A stretch of 64,000 nucleotides of DNA, taken from Mucilaginibacter aquaedulcis (lineage in GTDB: Bacteria > Bacteroidota > Bacteroidia > Sphingobacteriales > Sphingobacteriaceae). Position 1 is the stretch's first letter. Every line of letters starts with the position of its first letter. Shown piece by piece: positions 8,597 through 16,879 of the stretch. The position numbers were made by a program, and so were the translations under genes. A model generated the notes under the pieces. It worked only from the letters and a program-made list of their open reading frames with translations, did not search any database and was not told the origin of the DNA. The stretch covers positions 2,480,001 through 2,544,000 of the forward strand of contig NZ_JAUFPR010000002.1 of assembly GCF_030409325.1 (NCBI RefSeq), given 5' to 3'.

Positions 8597-8665
8597 AGAA
8601 TCAAGAGCTAAGAGTCAAGAATCAAGATTGGAAATCTTACCTCTTGTTTCTTATCTCTTGATTCT
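8597..8665. repeat. Heptad-repeat hairpin between rpoA and rplQ (site A)
   Basis: Two 33-nt arms (8597-8629 and 8633-8665) form an inverted repeat with 27 of 33 positions matching. Each arm is a run of 7-bp words ending in AAG: AATCAAG, AGCTAAG, AGTCAAG, AATCAAG on one arm; AATCAAG, AGATAAG, AAACAAG, AGGTAAG on the complement of the other. It is transcribed with the operon and would fold as a long A/U-rich hairpin. Confidence 0.75.
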
Positions 8666-8671
8666 GTTATA

Positions 8672-9664
8672 TTATTCTTCGTCTAACTTGAATTTAGACA
8701 GGTTCATACCAAAAGATAAGCCTTTTGATTTAACCAGGTCCTGAATTTCAGTTAATGACTTTTTACCAAAGTTTCTGAACTTCAGCATATCAGCAACATC
8801 GTACGATACCAGATCGGCCAGGCTGCGGATATCAGCAGCTTTAAGGCAGTTCAGTGCACGTACAGAAAGGTCAAGGTCAACCAATTCAGTTTTCAGGATC
8901 TTGCGCATGTGCAGGATCTCTTCGTCAACCTCTTTAGTTTCTTCTTTAGCTTGTGCTTCAAGCATCATGTTCTCATCGCTGAATAACATAAAGTGCTGGA
9001 TCAGGATCTTAGCAGCTTCTTTTAATGCATCTTCAGGGTGAATTGAACCATCGGTTGCAATATCCAGAACTAATTTTTCATAGTCGGTTTTTTGCTCAAC
9101 ACGATAGTTTTCAATAGTATATTTTACGTTTTTGATAGGCGTAAAGATGGAATCGATAGCGATAACGCCAACATTCGCATCCGGGTTTTTATTTTCCTCG
9201 CTCGGAACATAACCACGGCCTTTACCTACAGTAAGCTCAATTTCAAGAGTTACTGACGAATCCATGTTACAGATAACCAGATCAGGGTTTAAAACAGTAA
9301 AGTTATTAGAGAATTTAGTAACATCTCCGGCTTTAAAAGCGTCCTGGCCATTTATTATAACAAATATCTTCTCATTGTCGCCCGATTCACCTGTTTTTTT
9401 GAAACGAACCTGTTTAAGGTTCAGGATGATCTCGGTAACATCTTCAACAACACCTTTGATGGTTGAAAACTCATGCGTAACTCCTGAAAAACGTACAGAA
9501 GTGATAGCATAACCTTCAAGTGATGAAAGTAAGATACGACGCAGAGCATTACCAATGGTTACACCGAAGCCTGGTTCTAACGGACGAAATTCAAACGTAC
9601 CATCAAAATCGTTTGCTTTCTGCATGATAACCTTGTCTGGTTTTTGAAATGCTAAAATTGCCAT
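8672..9664 (-). CDS. rpoA: RNA polymerase alpha subunit
   Basis: A 330-aa alpha subunit that nucleates RNA polymerase assembly and contacts upstream promoter DNA and activators. The N-terminal domain has RRILLSSLEGYAITSVRF, the dimerisation and beta-binding signature. After an acidic linker, the C-terminal domain has LDLSVRALNCLKAADIRSL and KFRNFGKKSLTEIQ, the helix-hairpin DNA-binding elements. Full length; position between rpsD and rplQ is the conserved order. Confidence 0.98.
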   Translation of the reverse strand: MAILAFQKPDKVIMQKANDFDGTFEFRPLEPGFGVTIGNALRRILLSSLEGYAITSVRFSGVTHEFSTIKGVVEDVTEIILNLKQVRFKKTGESGDNEKIFVIINGQDAFKAGDVTKFSNNFTVLNPDLVICNMDSSVTLEIELTVGKGRGYVPSEENKNPDANVGVIAIDSIFTPIKNVKYTIENYRVEQKTDYEKLVLDIATDGSIHPEDALKEAAKILIQHFMLFSDENMMLEAQAKEETKEVDEEILHMRKILKTELVDLDLSVRALNCLKAADIRSLADLVSYDVADMLKFRNFGKKSLTEIQDLVKSKGLSFGMNLSKFKLDEE

Positions 9665-9759
9665 TTATATCCTTTGTTTATTGTTTACTAATTGAATTGA
9701 TTTAAACCACGAAAATGATTGACATAACATGCCAATCATCCCATGGATAAGTATCGTTA

Positions 9760-10368
9760 TTATTTTGAGTACAACTCGACGATTAGGTTTTCCTTAATGT
9801 TTTCAGGTATCTCGTCGCGGTTAGGATAGTTCAGGAATTTACCTGTTAAGCTATTAGCATCCCATTCTAACCAGCTGTATTTGCTGATTCTTCTTCCGGC
9901 TACTGAAAGTGTGATTGCTTCTAATGATTTAGATTTTTCACGTACAGAGATCACATCACCAGCTTTTAACGCGTATGATGCAATGTTTACAACGGCACCG
10001 TTAACGTTAATGTGTTTGTGATTTACCAATTGGCGTGCTGCAGAACGTGTAGGAGCGATACCTAAACGGTAAACAGCGTTATCTAAACGAGCTTCTAAAA
10101 ATTTCAACAAGTTTTCGCCTGTGATACCTTCTTTAGCTGATGCACGGTGAAACAAGTTCTCGAACTGACGCTCTAATACACCGTAAGTGTATTTAACTTT
10201 TTGTTTCTCCATTAACTGAGTTGAATACTCAGATTGTTTTCCACGACGTTTGGAAGCACCGTGCATTCCTGGTGGATAGTTTTTACGCTCTAACGCTTTA
10301 TCCGGACCGAAGATCGGCTCACGGAAACGGCGTGCAATTTTGGATTTTGGACCTGTATATCTTGCCAT
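9760..10368 (-). CDS. rpsD: 30S ribosomal protein S4
   Basis: A 202-aa primary 16S rRNA-binding protein that starts assembly of the 30S body; in many bacteria it also represses its own operon. It begins MARYTGPKSKIARRFREP and has the S4 RNA-binding domain from about residue 92 (RLDNAVYRLGIAPTRSAARQ, HKHINVNG). No zinc-binding Cys cluster is present (C-minus form). An ATGATTG/CAATCAT hairpin (9715-9739) sits in the gap before rpoA. Confidence 0.98.
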   Translation of the reverse strand: MARYTGPKSKIARRFREPIFGPDKALERKNYPPGMHGASKRRGKQSEYSTQLMEKQKVKYTYGVLERQFENLFHRASAKEGITGENLLKFLEARLDNAVYRLGIAPTRSAARQLVNHKHINVNGAVVNIASYALKAGDVISVREKSKSLEAITLSVAGRRISKYSWLEWDANSLTGKFLNYPNRDEIPENIKENLIVELYSK

Positions 10369-10435
10369 TTGTGTGTGTTCTTAAAGTATCAAGCAGCCTG
10401 TAGCTGCCGAATCTTAGCTTTAAAAAATCTGTTAA

Positions 10436-10825
10436 TTAAACTCTTCTTCTTTTTGAAGGACGACAACCATTGTGTGGAAGCGGTGTAATATCTTTTATCG
10501 TTGTAACTTCGATACCTGCAGTTTGCAATGTACGGATAGCTGACTCACGACCGGCACCTGGGCCTTTTACAAATACTTCAACTTTACGTAAGCCTAAGTC
10601 ATAAGCAACTTTACCGCAATCGGCAGCAGCTTGTGAGGCAGCATAAGGAGTATTCTTTTTTGAACCTTTAAAACCCATTTTACCAGCTGATGACCATGAT
10701 ACAGCCTGACCGGTTTTGTTTGTAAGGGTTATGATAATGTTGTTAAAAGTTGCATTGATATGCGCCTCACCTACCGGCTCAACGATAACAATACGCTTTT
10801 TGGTAACTTTTTTAGCTTTAGCCAT
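10436..10825 (-). CDS. rpsK: 30S ribosomal protein S11
   Basis: A 129-aa platform protein of the small subunit contacting the Shine-Dalgarno helix region. Family motifs NATFNNTI-like (here NATFNNIIITLT), GKMGFKGSKKNTPYAA and GPGAGRESAIR are intact, and the C-terminus PHNGCRPSKRRRV is canonical. It sits between rpsM and rpsD, with an octad array in the upstream gap. Confidence 0.98.
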   Translation of the reverse strand: MAKAKKVTKKRIVIVEPVGEAHINATFNNIIITLTNKTGQAVSWSSAGKMGFKGSKKNTPYAASQAAADCGKVAYDLGLRKVEVFVKGPGAGRESAIRTLQTAGIEVTTIKDITPLPHNGCRPSKRRRV

Positions 10826-10838
10826 TTTTTTAATTTTT

Positions 10839-10870
10839 GAATTAATGAATTACTGAATTAACGAATAATC
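10839..10870. repeat. Octad-repeat array between rpsM and rpsK (site J)
   Basis: Four 8-bp words in perfect register: GAATTAAT, GAATTACT, GAATTAAC, GAATAATC, starting 14 bp upstream of the rpsK ATG (minus-strand gene). It is transcribed as part of the operon and is single-armed. Confidence 0.7.
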
Positions 10871-10957
10871 CGGACCCATTAACTATAATTTTTAAATGAG
10901 GTATTCCTAATGATTTACAAAACGAGAACTAACCAAAGCTCTCTAACCATTAATCAA

Positions 10958-11335
10958 TTATTTAGTAGCTTTCTTTTTGTTAGCAACTGTTTTACGTTTT
11001 CCTTTACGGGTACGTGAGTTATTTTTAGTACGCTGACCACGTAATGGTAAACCTTTACGGTGACGTGTCCCACGGTAACAACCAATATCCATCAAACGTT
11101 TGATGTTAAGCTGAACTTCTGAACGAAGCGCACCTTCTACTTTGATTTGATCGTTGATAATTCCACGAATTGCAGATAATTGCTCATCTGTCCAGTCCTG
11201 TACTTTTGTATTAAAATCAATACCAGCCTCAGTCAAAATTCTTTGAGCTGTTGAACGGCCTATACCAAAAATGTAAGTAAGTCCGATCTCTCCTCTTTTG
11301 TTTTTCGGTAAATCTATACCTGAAATCCTTGCCAT
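10958..11335 (-). CDS. rpsM: 30S ribosomal protein S13
   Basis: A 125-aa head protein that contacts P-site tRNA and bridges to the 50S. It starts MARISGIDLPKNKRGEIGLT, carries the helix-hairpin IFGIGRSTAQRIL, the RGTRHRKGLPLRGQRTKNN loop, and a basic C-terminal tail (RKGKRKTVANKKKATK). Follows rpmJ in the operon, as usual. Confidence 0.98.
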   Translation of the reverse strand: MARISGIDLPKNKRGEIGLTYIFGIGRSTAQRILTEAGIDFNTKVQDWTDEQLSAIRGIINDQIKVEGALRSEVQLNIKRLMDIGCYRGTRHRKGLPLRGQRTKNNSRTRKGKRKTVANKKKATK

Positions 11336-11406
11336 ATTTATTGTTTGTTTTTAAATGATAACCGAACGGCGGGCCACCGTTGTACGAATTATCACAGTTT
11401 TTTTAA

Positions 11407-11523
11407 TTATCCCTGACGCTGTTTGTATTTAGGATTCTTTTTGTTAATAACATAAAGTTTCCCGTTACGGCGAATGATCTTGCAATCAGCGCTGCGTTTT
11501 TTAATGGATGCTCTAACTTTCAT
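11407..11523 (-). CDS. rpmJ: 50S ribosomal protein L36, zinc-free form
   Basis: A 38-aa protein (starts MKVRASIKKRSADCK, ends KQRQG), found by translating the short gap between infA and rpsM. It is the smallest large-subunit protein, placed near the peptidyl-transferase region. The zinc-ribbon C-x2-C-x12-C-x4/5-H of the C-plus form is lost: the first Cys is Ser11, only Cys14 remains, the third is Asn and the His is Tyr. It is 8 bp from infA upstream. Confidence 0.95.
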   Translation of the reverse strand: MKVRASIKKRSADCKIIRRNGKLYVINKKNPKYKQRQG

Positions 11524-11531
11524 CTCTTTGT

Positions 11532-11750
11532 TTATTTATATCTATAAGTTATTCTACCCTTGGTTAAATCGTATGGGCTCATTTCAAGCTTCACTCTGTC
11601 GCCAGGTAAAATTTTGATGTAGTGCATACGCATTTTGCCGGATATATGTGCGATAATCTCATGACCATTTTCAAGTTCAACCCTGAACATTGCATTTGAC
11701 AATGCCTCCCTAATTGTACCGTCTTGTTCAATCGAAGATTGTTTAGCCAT
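11532..11750 (-). CDS. infA: Translation initiation factor IF-1
   Basis: A 72-aa S1/OB-fold protein that binds the 30S A site and assists IF-2 and IF-3. The family signature runs through EQDGTIREALSNAMFRVEL, GHEIIAHISGKMRM and LPGDRVKLEMSPYDL (here ILPGD...), ending RITYRYK. It lies between map and rpmJ, the conserved arrangement. Confidence 0.98.
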   Translation of the reverse strand: MAKQSSIEQDGTIREALSNAMFRVELENGHEIIAHISGKMRMHYIKILPGDRVKLEMSPYDLTKGRITYRYK

Positions 11751-11814
11751 ATTTTATTGATTATTACTTAATTATCCGCCCTAAAACCGGGATGCAAAAT
11801 TAATAAAAAATTAT

Positions 11815-12606
11815 TTAATTATTATTTTTTTCTTTCAAAACATTTTCAACATATTCAAATGTCGATAAAATGTCTGGTTTACCTTTACCAATGGCCACAG
11901 TGTGCTCATAATGAGCTGATGGTTTTTTGTCGATAGTTGAAACAGTCCAGCCATCCTCCCAGAACTTTACACCGGCCCTGCCGGCATTGATCATAGGCTC
12001 AATGGCAATCACCATTCCTTCTTCGAGTTTAATACCAGCACCGCGTTTACCATAGTTTGGTACCTCAGGCTTTTCATGGAGTTTAACCCCCACGCCATGG
12101 CCTACAAGCTCTTTAACTACGCCAAAACCATTCTTCTCGGCATGTTCCTGTACTGCGTAGCCTATATCCCCAGTCCGCATACCTATTACAGCTTTAGCAA
12201 CACCAAGATCAAGACACTCTTTGGTTACCCTCATCAGTTTCTTAATCTCCTCGCTTACCTCACCTATAGCAAAGGTATAAGCCGAATCGCCTACAAAGCC
12301 GTTTAATGTAGCTCCACAGTCAACAGATACAAGATCACCTTCTTTCAGGATATACTTTCCGGGAAAACCGTGTACAACCTGATCGTTCAGTGATATGCAA
12401 AGAGAATAAGGAAAACCGCCGTAATTTAAAAAGGTAGGAATACCGCCGTTGTCGCGTATAAAGGTTTCAGCAAGTCTGTCGAGTTCAATAGTTGTAACGC
12501 CAGGGCCAATCACTTTCGCTATCTCAGCATGTGTTCTGGACACCAGCTGAGCACTTGCCCTAATTAGTTCTATTTCCTCGGCAGACTTATAAAGAATTTT
12601 TGACAT
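11815..12606 (-). CDS. map: Type I methionine aminopeptidase
   Basis: A 263-aa dinuclear metallo-aminopeptidase that removes the initiator Met from nascent chains. The pita-bread fold ligands are in order: D in VSVDCGATLNG, D in GDSAYTF, H in GHGVGVKLHE, E in IAIEPM, and E in YEHTVAI. No N-terminal zinc-finger extension is present, so it is type Ia. Encoded 8 bp after secY, so it is probably translationally coupled. Confidence 0.97.
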   Translation of the reverse strand: MSKILYKSAEEIELIRASAQLVSRTHAEIAKVIGPGVTTIELDRLAETFIRDNGGIPTFLNYGGFPYSLCISLNDQVVHGFPGKYILKEGDLVSVDCGATLNGFVGDSAYTFAIGEVSEEIKKLMRVTKECLDLGVAKAVIGMRTGDIGYAVQEHAEKNGFGVVKELVGHGVGVKLHEKPEVPNYGKRGAGIKLEEGMVIAIEPMINAGRAGVKFWEDGWTVSTIDKKPSAHYEHTVAIGKGKPDILSTFEYVENVLKEKNNN

Positions 12607-12614
12607 GCTTATAA

Positions 12615-13955
12615 TTAGATAGCCGTCGGAGTTGTTCCGGCTGCAGCAGGCATTGCTGTGCGGCCTTTGATTCTTCCGGTTTTCATTAAACCATCATAAT
12701 GGCGCATCAACAGGTGACTTTCTATTTGTTGCAATGTATCTAAAACAACACCTACCAGGATGATCAATGATGTACCACCAAAGAACCTTGCAAATATTGG
12801 CGATACGCCAACCAAGCTGGCAATTGCCGGGATGATTGCGATAAGCGCCAGGAATATTGATCCGGGTAAAGTTATTCTTGATATTACAGCGTCAATAAAA
12901 TCGGCAGTTGATTTACCTGGTTTAATGCCTGGGATAAAACCACCGTTCTTTTTCATATCATCAGCCATTTGGTTAGGGTTAACCGTAATAGCAGTGTAGA
13001 AATAAGTAAACACGATAATTAATAAACCAAACAACAGGTTATGCTCCCACGAATTATAGTTTGATAATGCTATCAAAACACCATTTGACGCTGCTGCAGG
13101 GAAAAACTGCTGTACCGTTTGTGGTATAAACATTAAGGCCTGGGCAAATATGATTGGCATTACACCGGCAGCATTTACCTTTAAAGGTATGTACTGACGA
13201 ACGCCGCCATATTGTTTGTTACCTACTATACGTTTAGCATATTGTACTGCAATTTTACGTGTACCCTGTACTATAAGTATAGTGAACATCACTACACCTA
13301 TAAGCGCTACAATTTCAACCACAAAGGTTACCAAACCACCTGCACCGCTGGTGCGTGACTGGAACTCTGTAATGAAAGCACCTGGCAACTGGGCAATGAT
13401 ACCCACCATGATAATTAATGATATACCGTTACCGATACCTTTGTCCGTGATCTTTTCGCCCAGCCACATTACAAATAATGTACCTGCGGTTAATACCATG
13501 GTAGTTAATACGGTAAATATCGGATCGCTAATTAAACGGGCGTCAGGAGCAATTTGCGAACGCACGTAACCTATAGCCTGTAAAGCAGTGATACCTATGG
13601 TCAGGTAGCGTGTCCACTGGTTAAGTTTGTTACGTCCGCTTTCGCCTTCTTTTTGAAGCTTAGTGAAATAAGGTACTGCAATACCCAGCAGTTGCACCAC
13701 AATTGAAGCCGAAATGTAAGGCATTACACCCAGCGCAAAAATAGAGGCACGTGAAAACGAGCCCCCTGCAAACATATTCAGCAATCCTACTAATCCTTCT
13801 GCCTTATGGTCTGATATTGATGTAGCATTTACACCTGGCAGAACCACGAATGAGCCTACACGATATATTAAAAGAAATAAGAGTGTGTTAATAATACGCA
13901 CTCTCAGATCTTCGATTTTCCAGATATTGGATAATGTGGTGAAAAATTTCTTCAT
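12615..13955 (-). CDS. secY: Protein translocase subunit SecY
   Basis: A 446-aa inner-membrane channel protein of the Sec translocon, with ten predicted transmembrane helices. The start MKKFFTTLSNIWKIEDLR, the plug-region GLLNMFAGGSFSRASIFALG, PYISASIVVQLL and the C-terminal LLMRHYDGLMKTGRIKGR are typical. It follows rplO by 6 bp. The signal-recognition and pore segments look intact. Confidence 0.98.
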   Translation of the reverse strand: MKKFFTTLSNIWKIEDLRVRIINTLLFLLIYRVGSFVVLPGVNATSISDHKAEGLVGLLNMFAGGSFSRASIFALGVMPYISASIVVQLLGIAVPYFTKLQKEGESGRNKLNQWTRYLTIGITALQAIGYVRSQIAPDARLISDPIFTVLTTMVLTAGTLFVMWLGEKITDKGIGNGISLIIMVGIIAQLPGAFITEFQSRTSGAGGLVTFVVEIVALIGVVMFTILIVQGTRKIAVQYAKRIVGNKQYGGVRQYIPLKVNAAGVMPIIFAQALMFIPQTVQQFFPAAASNGVLIALSNYNSWEHNLLFGLLIIVFTYFYTAITVNPNQMADDMKKNGGFIPGIKPGKSTADFIDAVISRITLPGSIFLALIAIIPAIASLVGVSPIFARFFGGTSLIILVGVVLDTLQQIESHLLMRHYDGLMKTGRIKGRTAMPAAAGTTPTAI

Positions 13956-13961
13956 TGAAAC

Positions 13962-14408
13962 TTACAACTTAACTATGGTACCACCAACTGCTTCAATCGC
14001 TTTTTGCGCTGTTGCAGTAAATGCATGTGCTTTTACTTCTAATTTGGCTTTCAGTTCGCCACGGCCAAGGATTTTAACCAGGTCGTTACGTGAGGCCAAA
14101 CCATGTTCTTTCAGTGTTTCCAGATCAACTACTTGTAATGAGTATTTTTCAACTAATTCTTGCAGTACATCTAAGTTAACACCGGCATATTCTACACGGT
14201 TAGGGTTTTTGAAACCTACCTTAGGCACACGGCGTTGCAAAGGCATCTGACCTCCTTCAAAACCAACCTTAGTGCTGGTACCTGAACGTGAACCAGCGCC
14301 TTTGTGGCCACGGGTTGACGTACCGCCACGGCCAGAACCTGTACCACGGCCTATTCTTTTTCTATTTTTAGTAGAACCTTCTGCAGGTTTAAGATTACTT
14401 AAGTTCAT
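13962..14408 (-). CDS. rplO: 50S ribosomal protein L15
   Basis: A 148-aa late-assembly large-subunit protein. The N-terminus MNLSNLKPAEGSTKNRKRIG is followed by the Gly/Arg-rich GRGTGSGRGGTSTRGHKG extension that reaches into the 23S rRNA core, then GFEGGQMPLQRRVPKVGF. A globular C-terminal domain ends in GGTIVKL. The gap to rpmD upstream is 4 bp. Confidence 0.98.
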   Translation of the reverse strand: MNLSNLKPAEGSTKNRKRIGRGTGSGRGGTSTRGHKGAGSRSGTSTKVGFEGGQMPLQRRVPKVGFKNPNRVEYAGVNLDVLQELVEKYSLQVVDLETLKEHGLASRNDLVKILGRGELKAKLEVKAHAFTATAQKAIEAVGGTIVKL

Positions 14409-14412
14409 AATA

Positions 14413-14592
14413 TTAAATGTTTTCTACCGCTACCAGGTGGTTAACTTTTCTAACCATACCAACTATAGCAGGTGTAGCTTCAACTTCTACACTGTGGTTA
14501 ATTTTACGTAAGCCTAAAGCTTCGATTGTTTTCTTTTGGCGTTCACTTCTGTCGATCACGCTCTTAATCTGTGTAATTTTGATTTTGGCCAT
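14413..14592 (-). CDS. rpmD: 50S ribosomal protein L30
   Basis: A 59-aa protein found by reading the short gap between rpsE and rplO: it starts MAKIKITQIKSVIDRSERQK and ends NHLVAVENI. The L30 signature (KxTLxxLGLRK-like: KKTIEALGLRKINHSV) and the VRKVNHLV end are clear. It is in the normal place between rpsE and rplO, with gaps of 4-6 bp on both sides. Confidence 0.95.
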   Translation of the reverse strand: MAKIKITQIKSVIDRSERQKKTIEALGLRKINHSVEVEATPAIVGMVRKVNHLVAVENI

Positions 14593-14598
14593 GACTGA

Positions 14599-15117
14599 TT
14601 ATCCGTTAAATACTTTACCTAAACTAACGCCACGTTGCTGAGCTACAGTATGTGCATCACGTAATTGTGATAATGCTGATACAGTTGCTTTAACCACGTT
14701 GTGCGGATTTGATGAACCTTTTGATTTTGCCAATACGTTGTGGATACCTGCAGACTCTAATACTGCACGCATTGCACCACCAGCAATAACACCGGTACCA
14801 TTTGCAGCTGGTTTAATATAAACAAAACCACCGCTAAATTTACCAATTTGGTCATGAGGTATAGTACCATTTAAAATTGGAACTTTTACCAGGTTCTTTT
14901 TAGCATCATCAATGCCTTTTGCAATTGCTTCGGTAACCTCTTTTGCTTTACCTAAGCCATAACCTACAACGCCGTTCTCGTCACCTACTACCACAATGGC
15001 AGAGAAACTGAATGTACGGCCACCTTTGGTTACTTTGGCAACACGTTGTATGCTTACCAAGCGGTCTTTTAATTCGATCTCGCTTGTTTTTACTCTTTTT
15101 ATGTTGATTGTTGACAT
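14599..15117 (-). CDS. rpsE: 30S ribosomal protein S5
   Basis: A 172-aa small-subunit protein acting in decoding accuracy and mRNA unwinding. The double-stranded RNA-binding N-domain (LKDRLVSIQRVAKVTKGGR) is followed by the ribosomal-fold C-domain with IPHDQIGKFSGGFVYIKPA and GTGVIAGGAMRAVLE. Length and order are normal. Confidence 0.98.
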   Translation of the reverse strand: MSTINIKRVKTSEIELKDRLVSIQRVAKVTKGGRTFSFSAIVVVGDENGVVGYGLGKAKEVTEAIAKGIDDAKKNLVKVPILNGTIPHDQIGKFSGGFVYIKPAANGTGVIAGGAMRAVLESAGIHNVLAKSKGSSNPHNVVKATVSALSQLRDAHTVAQQRGVSLGKVFNG

Positions 15118-15129
15118 TTCTCTTTTCGA

Positions 15130-15480
15130 TTAAAAGTTTAAACCACCTTCACGTGCACCTTCGGCCAGTGACTTAACACGACCATGGTACAAATAACCGT
15201 TCCTGTCGAAAACCACATCTTTAATACCTGCGGCGATAGCTTTCTGAGCTACCAGTTTACCTACGGCTACTGACTGATCAGATTTAGTACCATCTGCTAC
15301 AAAATCTTTTGATAAAGATGAAGCTGATACGATAGTTTTTCCGGTTAAATCGTCAATGATCTGCGCGTAAATACCTTTATTGCTCCTGTATACTGACAGG
15401 CGAGGACGCTCTGTTGATCCTGAAAGGCGTTTTCTGATGCCTTTTTTAATCCTGTCTCTTCTTGATAATTTAGCTCCCAT
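15130..15480 (-). CDS. rplR: 50S ribosomal protein L18
   Basis: A 116-aa 5S rRNA-binding protein of the central protuberance. It starts MGAKLSRRDRIKKGIRKRL and includes RPRLSVYRSNKGIYAQIID and the C-terminal VVFDRNGYLYHGRVKSLAE and ARE-GGLNF end. Family length and place are as expected. Confidence 0.98.
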   Translation of the reverse strand: MGAKLSRRDRIKKGIRKRLSGSTERPRLSVYRSNKGIYAQIIDDLTGKTIVSASSLSKDFVADGTKSDQSVAVGKLVAQKAIAAGIKDVVFDRNGYLYHGRVKSLAEGAREGGLNF

Positions 15481-15485
15481 GACGA

Positions 15486-16043
15486 TTATTTTTTAGATGC
15501 TGATTTACCTGCTTTTCTTCTTAATACCTCGCCAACAAACTTGATACCTTTACCTTTGTAAGGCTCTGGTGCACGTAACGAGCGTATTTTCGCTGCTACC
15601 TGACCGATAAGTTGTTTGTCTATTGATTCCAAGATGATGGTTGGGTTTTTACCCTTATCAGCAGTGGTTGTAACTTTAATTTCTTTTGGTAATTCAAATA
15701 CATAGTGGTGAGAGTAACCCAGCACTAAATCTAAAGTATTACCTGTATTGGTAGCACGGTAACCTACACCAACTAATTCTTGCTGCACTTTGTAACCATC
15801 AGTTACACCTACTACCATGTTATTTAAAAGCGCGCGGTATAAACCGTGTAACGCTTTATGACGTTTTTGATCAGACGGGCGCTGAACTAACAAGTTGCCG
15901 TCTTCCTGTGCAATGGTGATATCGCTATCAACCGCTTGCTCTAACTGACCTTTAGGACCTTTAACAGTAACAACATTCTCAGCTGATACGGTAACGGTTA
16001 CTCCTGCAGGCAGTGCTATCGGTGCTTTTCCTACTCTTGACAT
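15486..16043 (-). CDS. rplF: 50S ribosomal protein L6
   Basis: A 185-aa large-subunit protein near the factor-binding site, made of two similar alpha/beta domains. It begins MSRVGKAPIALPAGVTV; the second domain has the QLIGQVAAKIRSLRAPEPYK signature, followed by GKGIKFVGEVLRRKAGK. 5 bp separates it from rplR. Confidence 0.98.
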   Translation of the reverse strand: MSRVGKAPIALPAGVTVTVSAENVVTVKGPKGQLEQAVDSDITIAQEDGNLLVQRPSDQKRHKALHGLYRALLNNMVVGVTDGYKVQQELVGVGYRATNTGNTLDLVLGYSHHYVFELPKEIKVTTTADKGKNPTIILESIDKQLIGQVAAKIRSLRAPEPYKGKGIKFVGEVLRRKAGKSASKK

Positions 16044-16060
16044 TGCTTAATTTTCTTCTA

Positions 16061-16459
16061 TTAATAAACGTAGCATAAAACCTCACCACCTACATTTTGC
16101 TGACGAGCTTCTTTATCGGTCATTACACCTTTTGAAGTTGACAGGATGGCGATACCTAAACCATTTAATACTCTCGGCATATTTGATGTGCCTGCGTATT
16201 TCCTCAAACCTGGTTTACTGATGCGCTGTATGCTACGGATAGCAGAAATTTTAGTTATAGGGTGGTACTTTAAAGCAACTTTAATGCTGCCTTGCGGACC
16301 AACTTCCTCAAACTTGTAATTGGCAATGTAACCTTTGTCGAAAAGCACTTTCGTGATTTCCTTTTTCAGATTTGATGCAGGAATTTCAACAACCCTATGG
16401 TTGGCTTTAATAGCATTCCTTACTCTTGTAAGATAATCTGCGATTGGATCTGTATTCAT
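16061..16459 (-). CDS. rpsH: 30S ribosomal protein S8
   Basis: A 132-aa primary 16S rRNA-binding protein and, in enterobacteria, the repressor of the spc operon. It starts MNTDPIADYLTRVRNAIKA; the C-terminal signature GLGIAILSTSKGVMTDKEAR contains the STSKGVMT RNA-binding loop. An unusually long 150-bp gap with a large hairpin separates it from rpsN upstream. Confidence 0.98.
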   Translation of the reverse strand: MNTDPIADYLTRVRNAIKANHRVVEIPASNLKKEITKVLFDKGYIANYKFEEVGPQGSIKVALKYHPITKISAIRSIQRISKPGLRKYAGTSNMPRVLNGLGIAILSTSKGVMTDKEARQQNVGGEVLCYVY

Positions 16460-16535
16460 TTTATTGTGTTATGACGGTGGTTTCCTTTCCGTAACATCCG
16501 GAACGACCTGCCATCGGTTAATTCATTTTTAAAAA

Positions 16536-16603
16536 GCAAAGCGCAAAAGTAAAAATTCAAAACGTATTTAACGATGTTTTGAATTTTTACTTTTGAACAT
16601 TGA
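16536..16603. repeat. Heptad-repeat hairpin between rpsN and rpsH (site K)
   Basis: A perfect 20-bp inverted repeat (16544-16563 with 16576-16595) around a 12-nt loop. The arms and flanks read as 7-bp words: TTTTGAA, TTTTTAC, TTTTGAA, CATTGAT on one side and TTTTGAA, TTTTTAC, TTTTGCG, CTTTGCT on the complement of the other. It lies in the operon mRNA. No T tract follows, so it is not a classic terminator. Confidence 0.8.
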
Positions 16604-16609
16604 TGTTTT

Positions 16610-16879
16610 TTACCAGCTTGCTTTCTTTACTCCCGGTATTTTACCAGCTAAAGCCATATCACGGAATGTTACACGTGAGATGCCAAACTGGCGCATATAA
16701 CCACGAGGGCGGCCGGTTAATTTACAACGGTTGTGTAATTTTACCGCTGATGAAGCTTTAGGCAATTTATCTAAGCCAACATAATCGCCGGCTTCTTTAA
16801 GGGCTGCTCTTTTCTCTGCGTATTTAGCAACCAATTTAGCGCGTTTAATTTCACGTGCTTTTACACCTTCTTTAGCCAT
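16610..16879 (-). CDS. rpsN: 30S ribosomal protein S14, zinc-free form
   Basis: An 89-aa head protein starting MAKEGVKAREIKRAKLVAKY, with the family motif LHNRCKLTGRPRGYMRQFGI and GVKKASW end. The long form without the CxxC zinc pairs. The start at 16879 is chosen because the ATG overlaps the rplE stop (ATGGCTAA) and matches the family N-terminus; a longer in-frame start at 16909 lies wholly inside rplE. Confidence 0.97.
   Translation of the reverse strand: MAKEGVKAREIKRAKLVAKYAEKRAALKEAGDYVGLDKLPKASSAVKLHNRCKLTGRPRGYMRQFGISRVTFRDMALAGKIPGVKKASW

Noticed and set aside
16544..16595. Heptad hairpin K as a Rho-independent terminator
   Set aside because: No T tract follows on the minus strand, and transcription must continue to rpsH.
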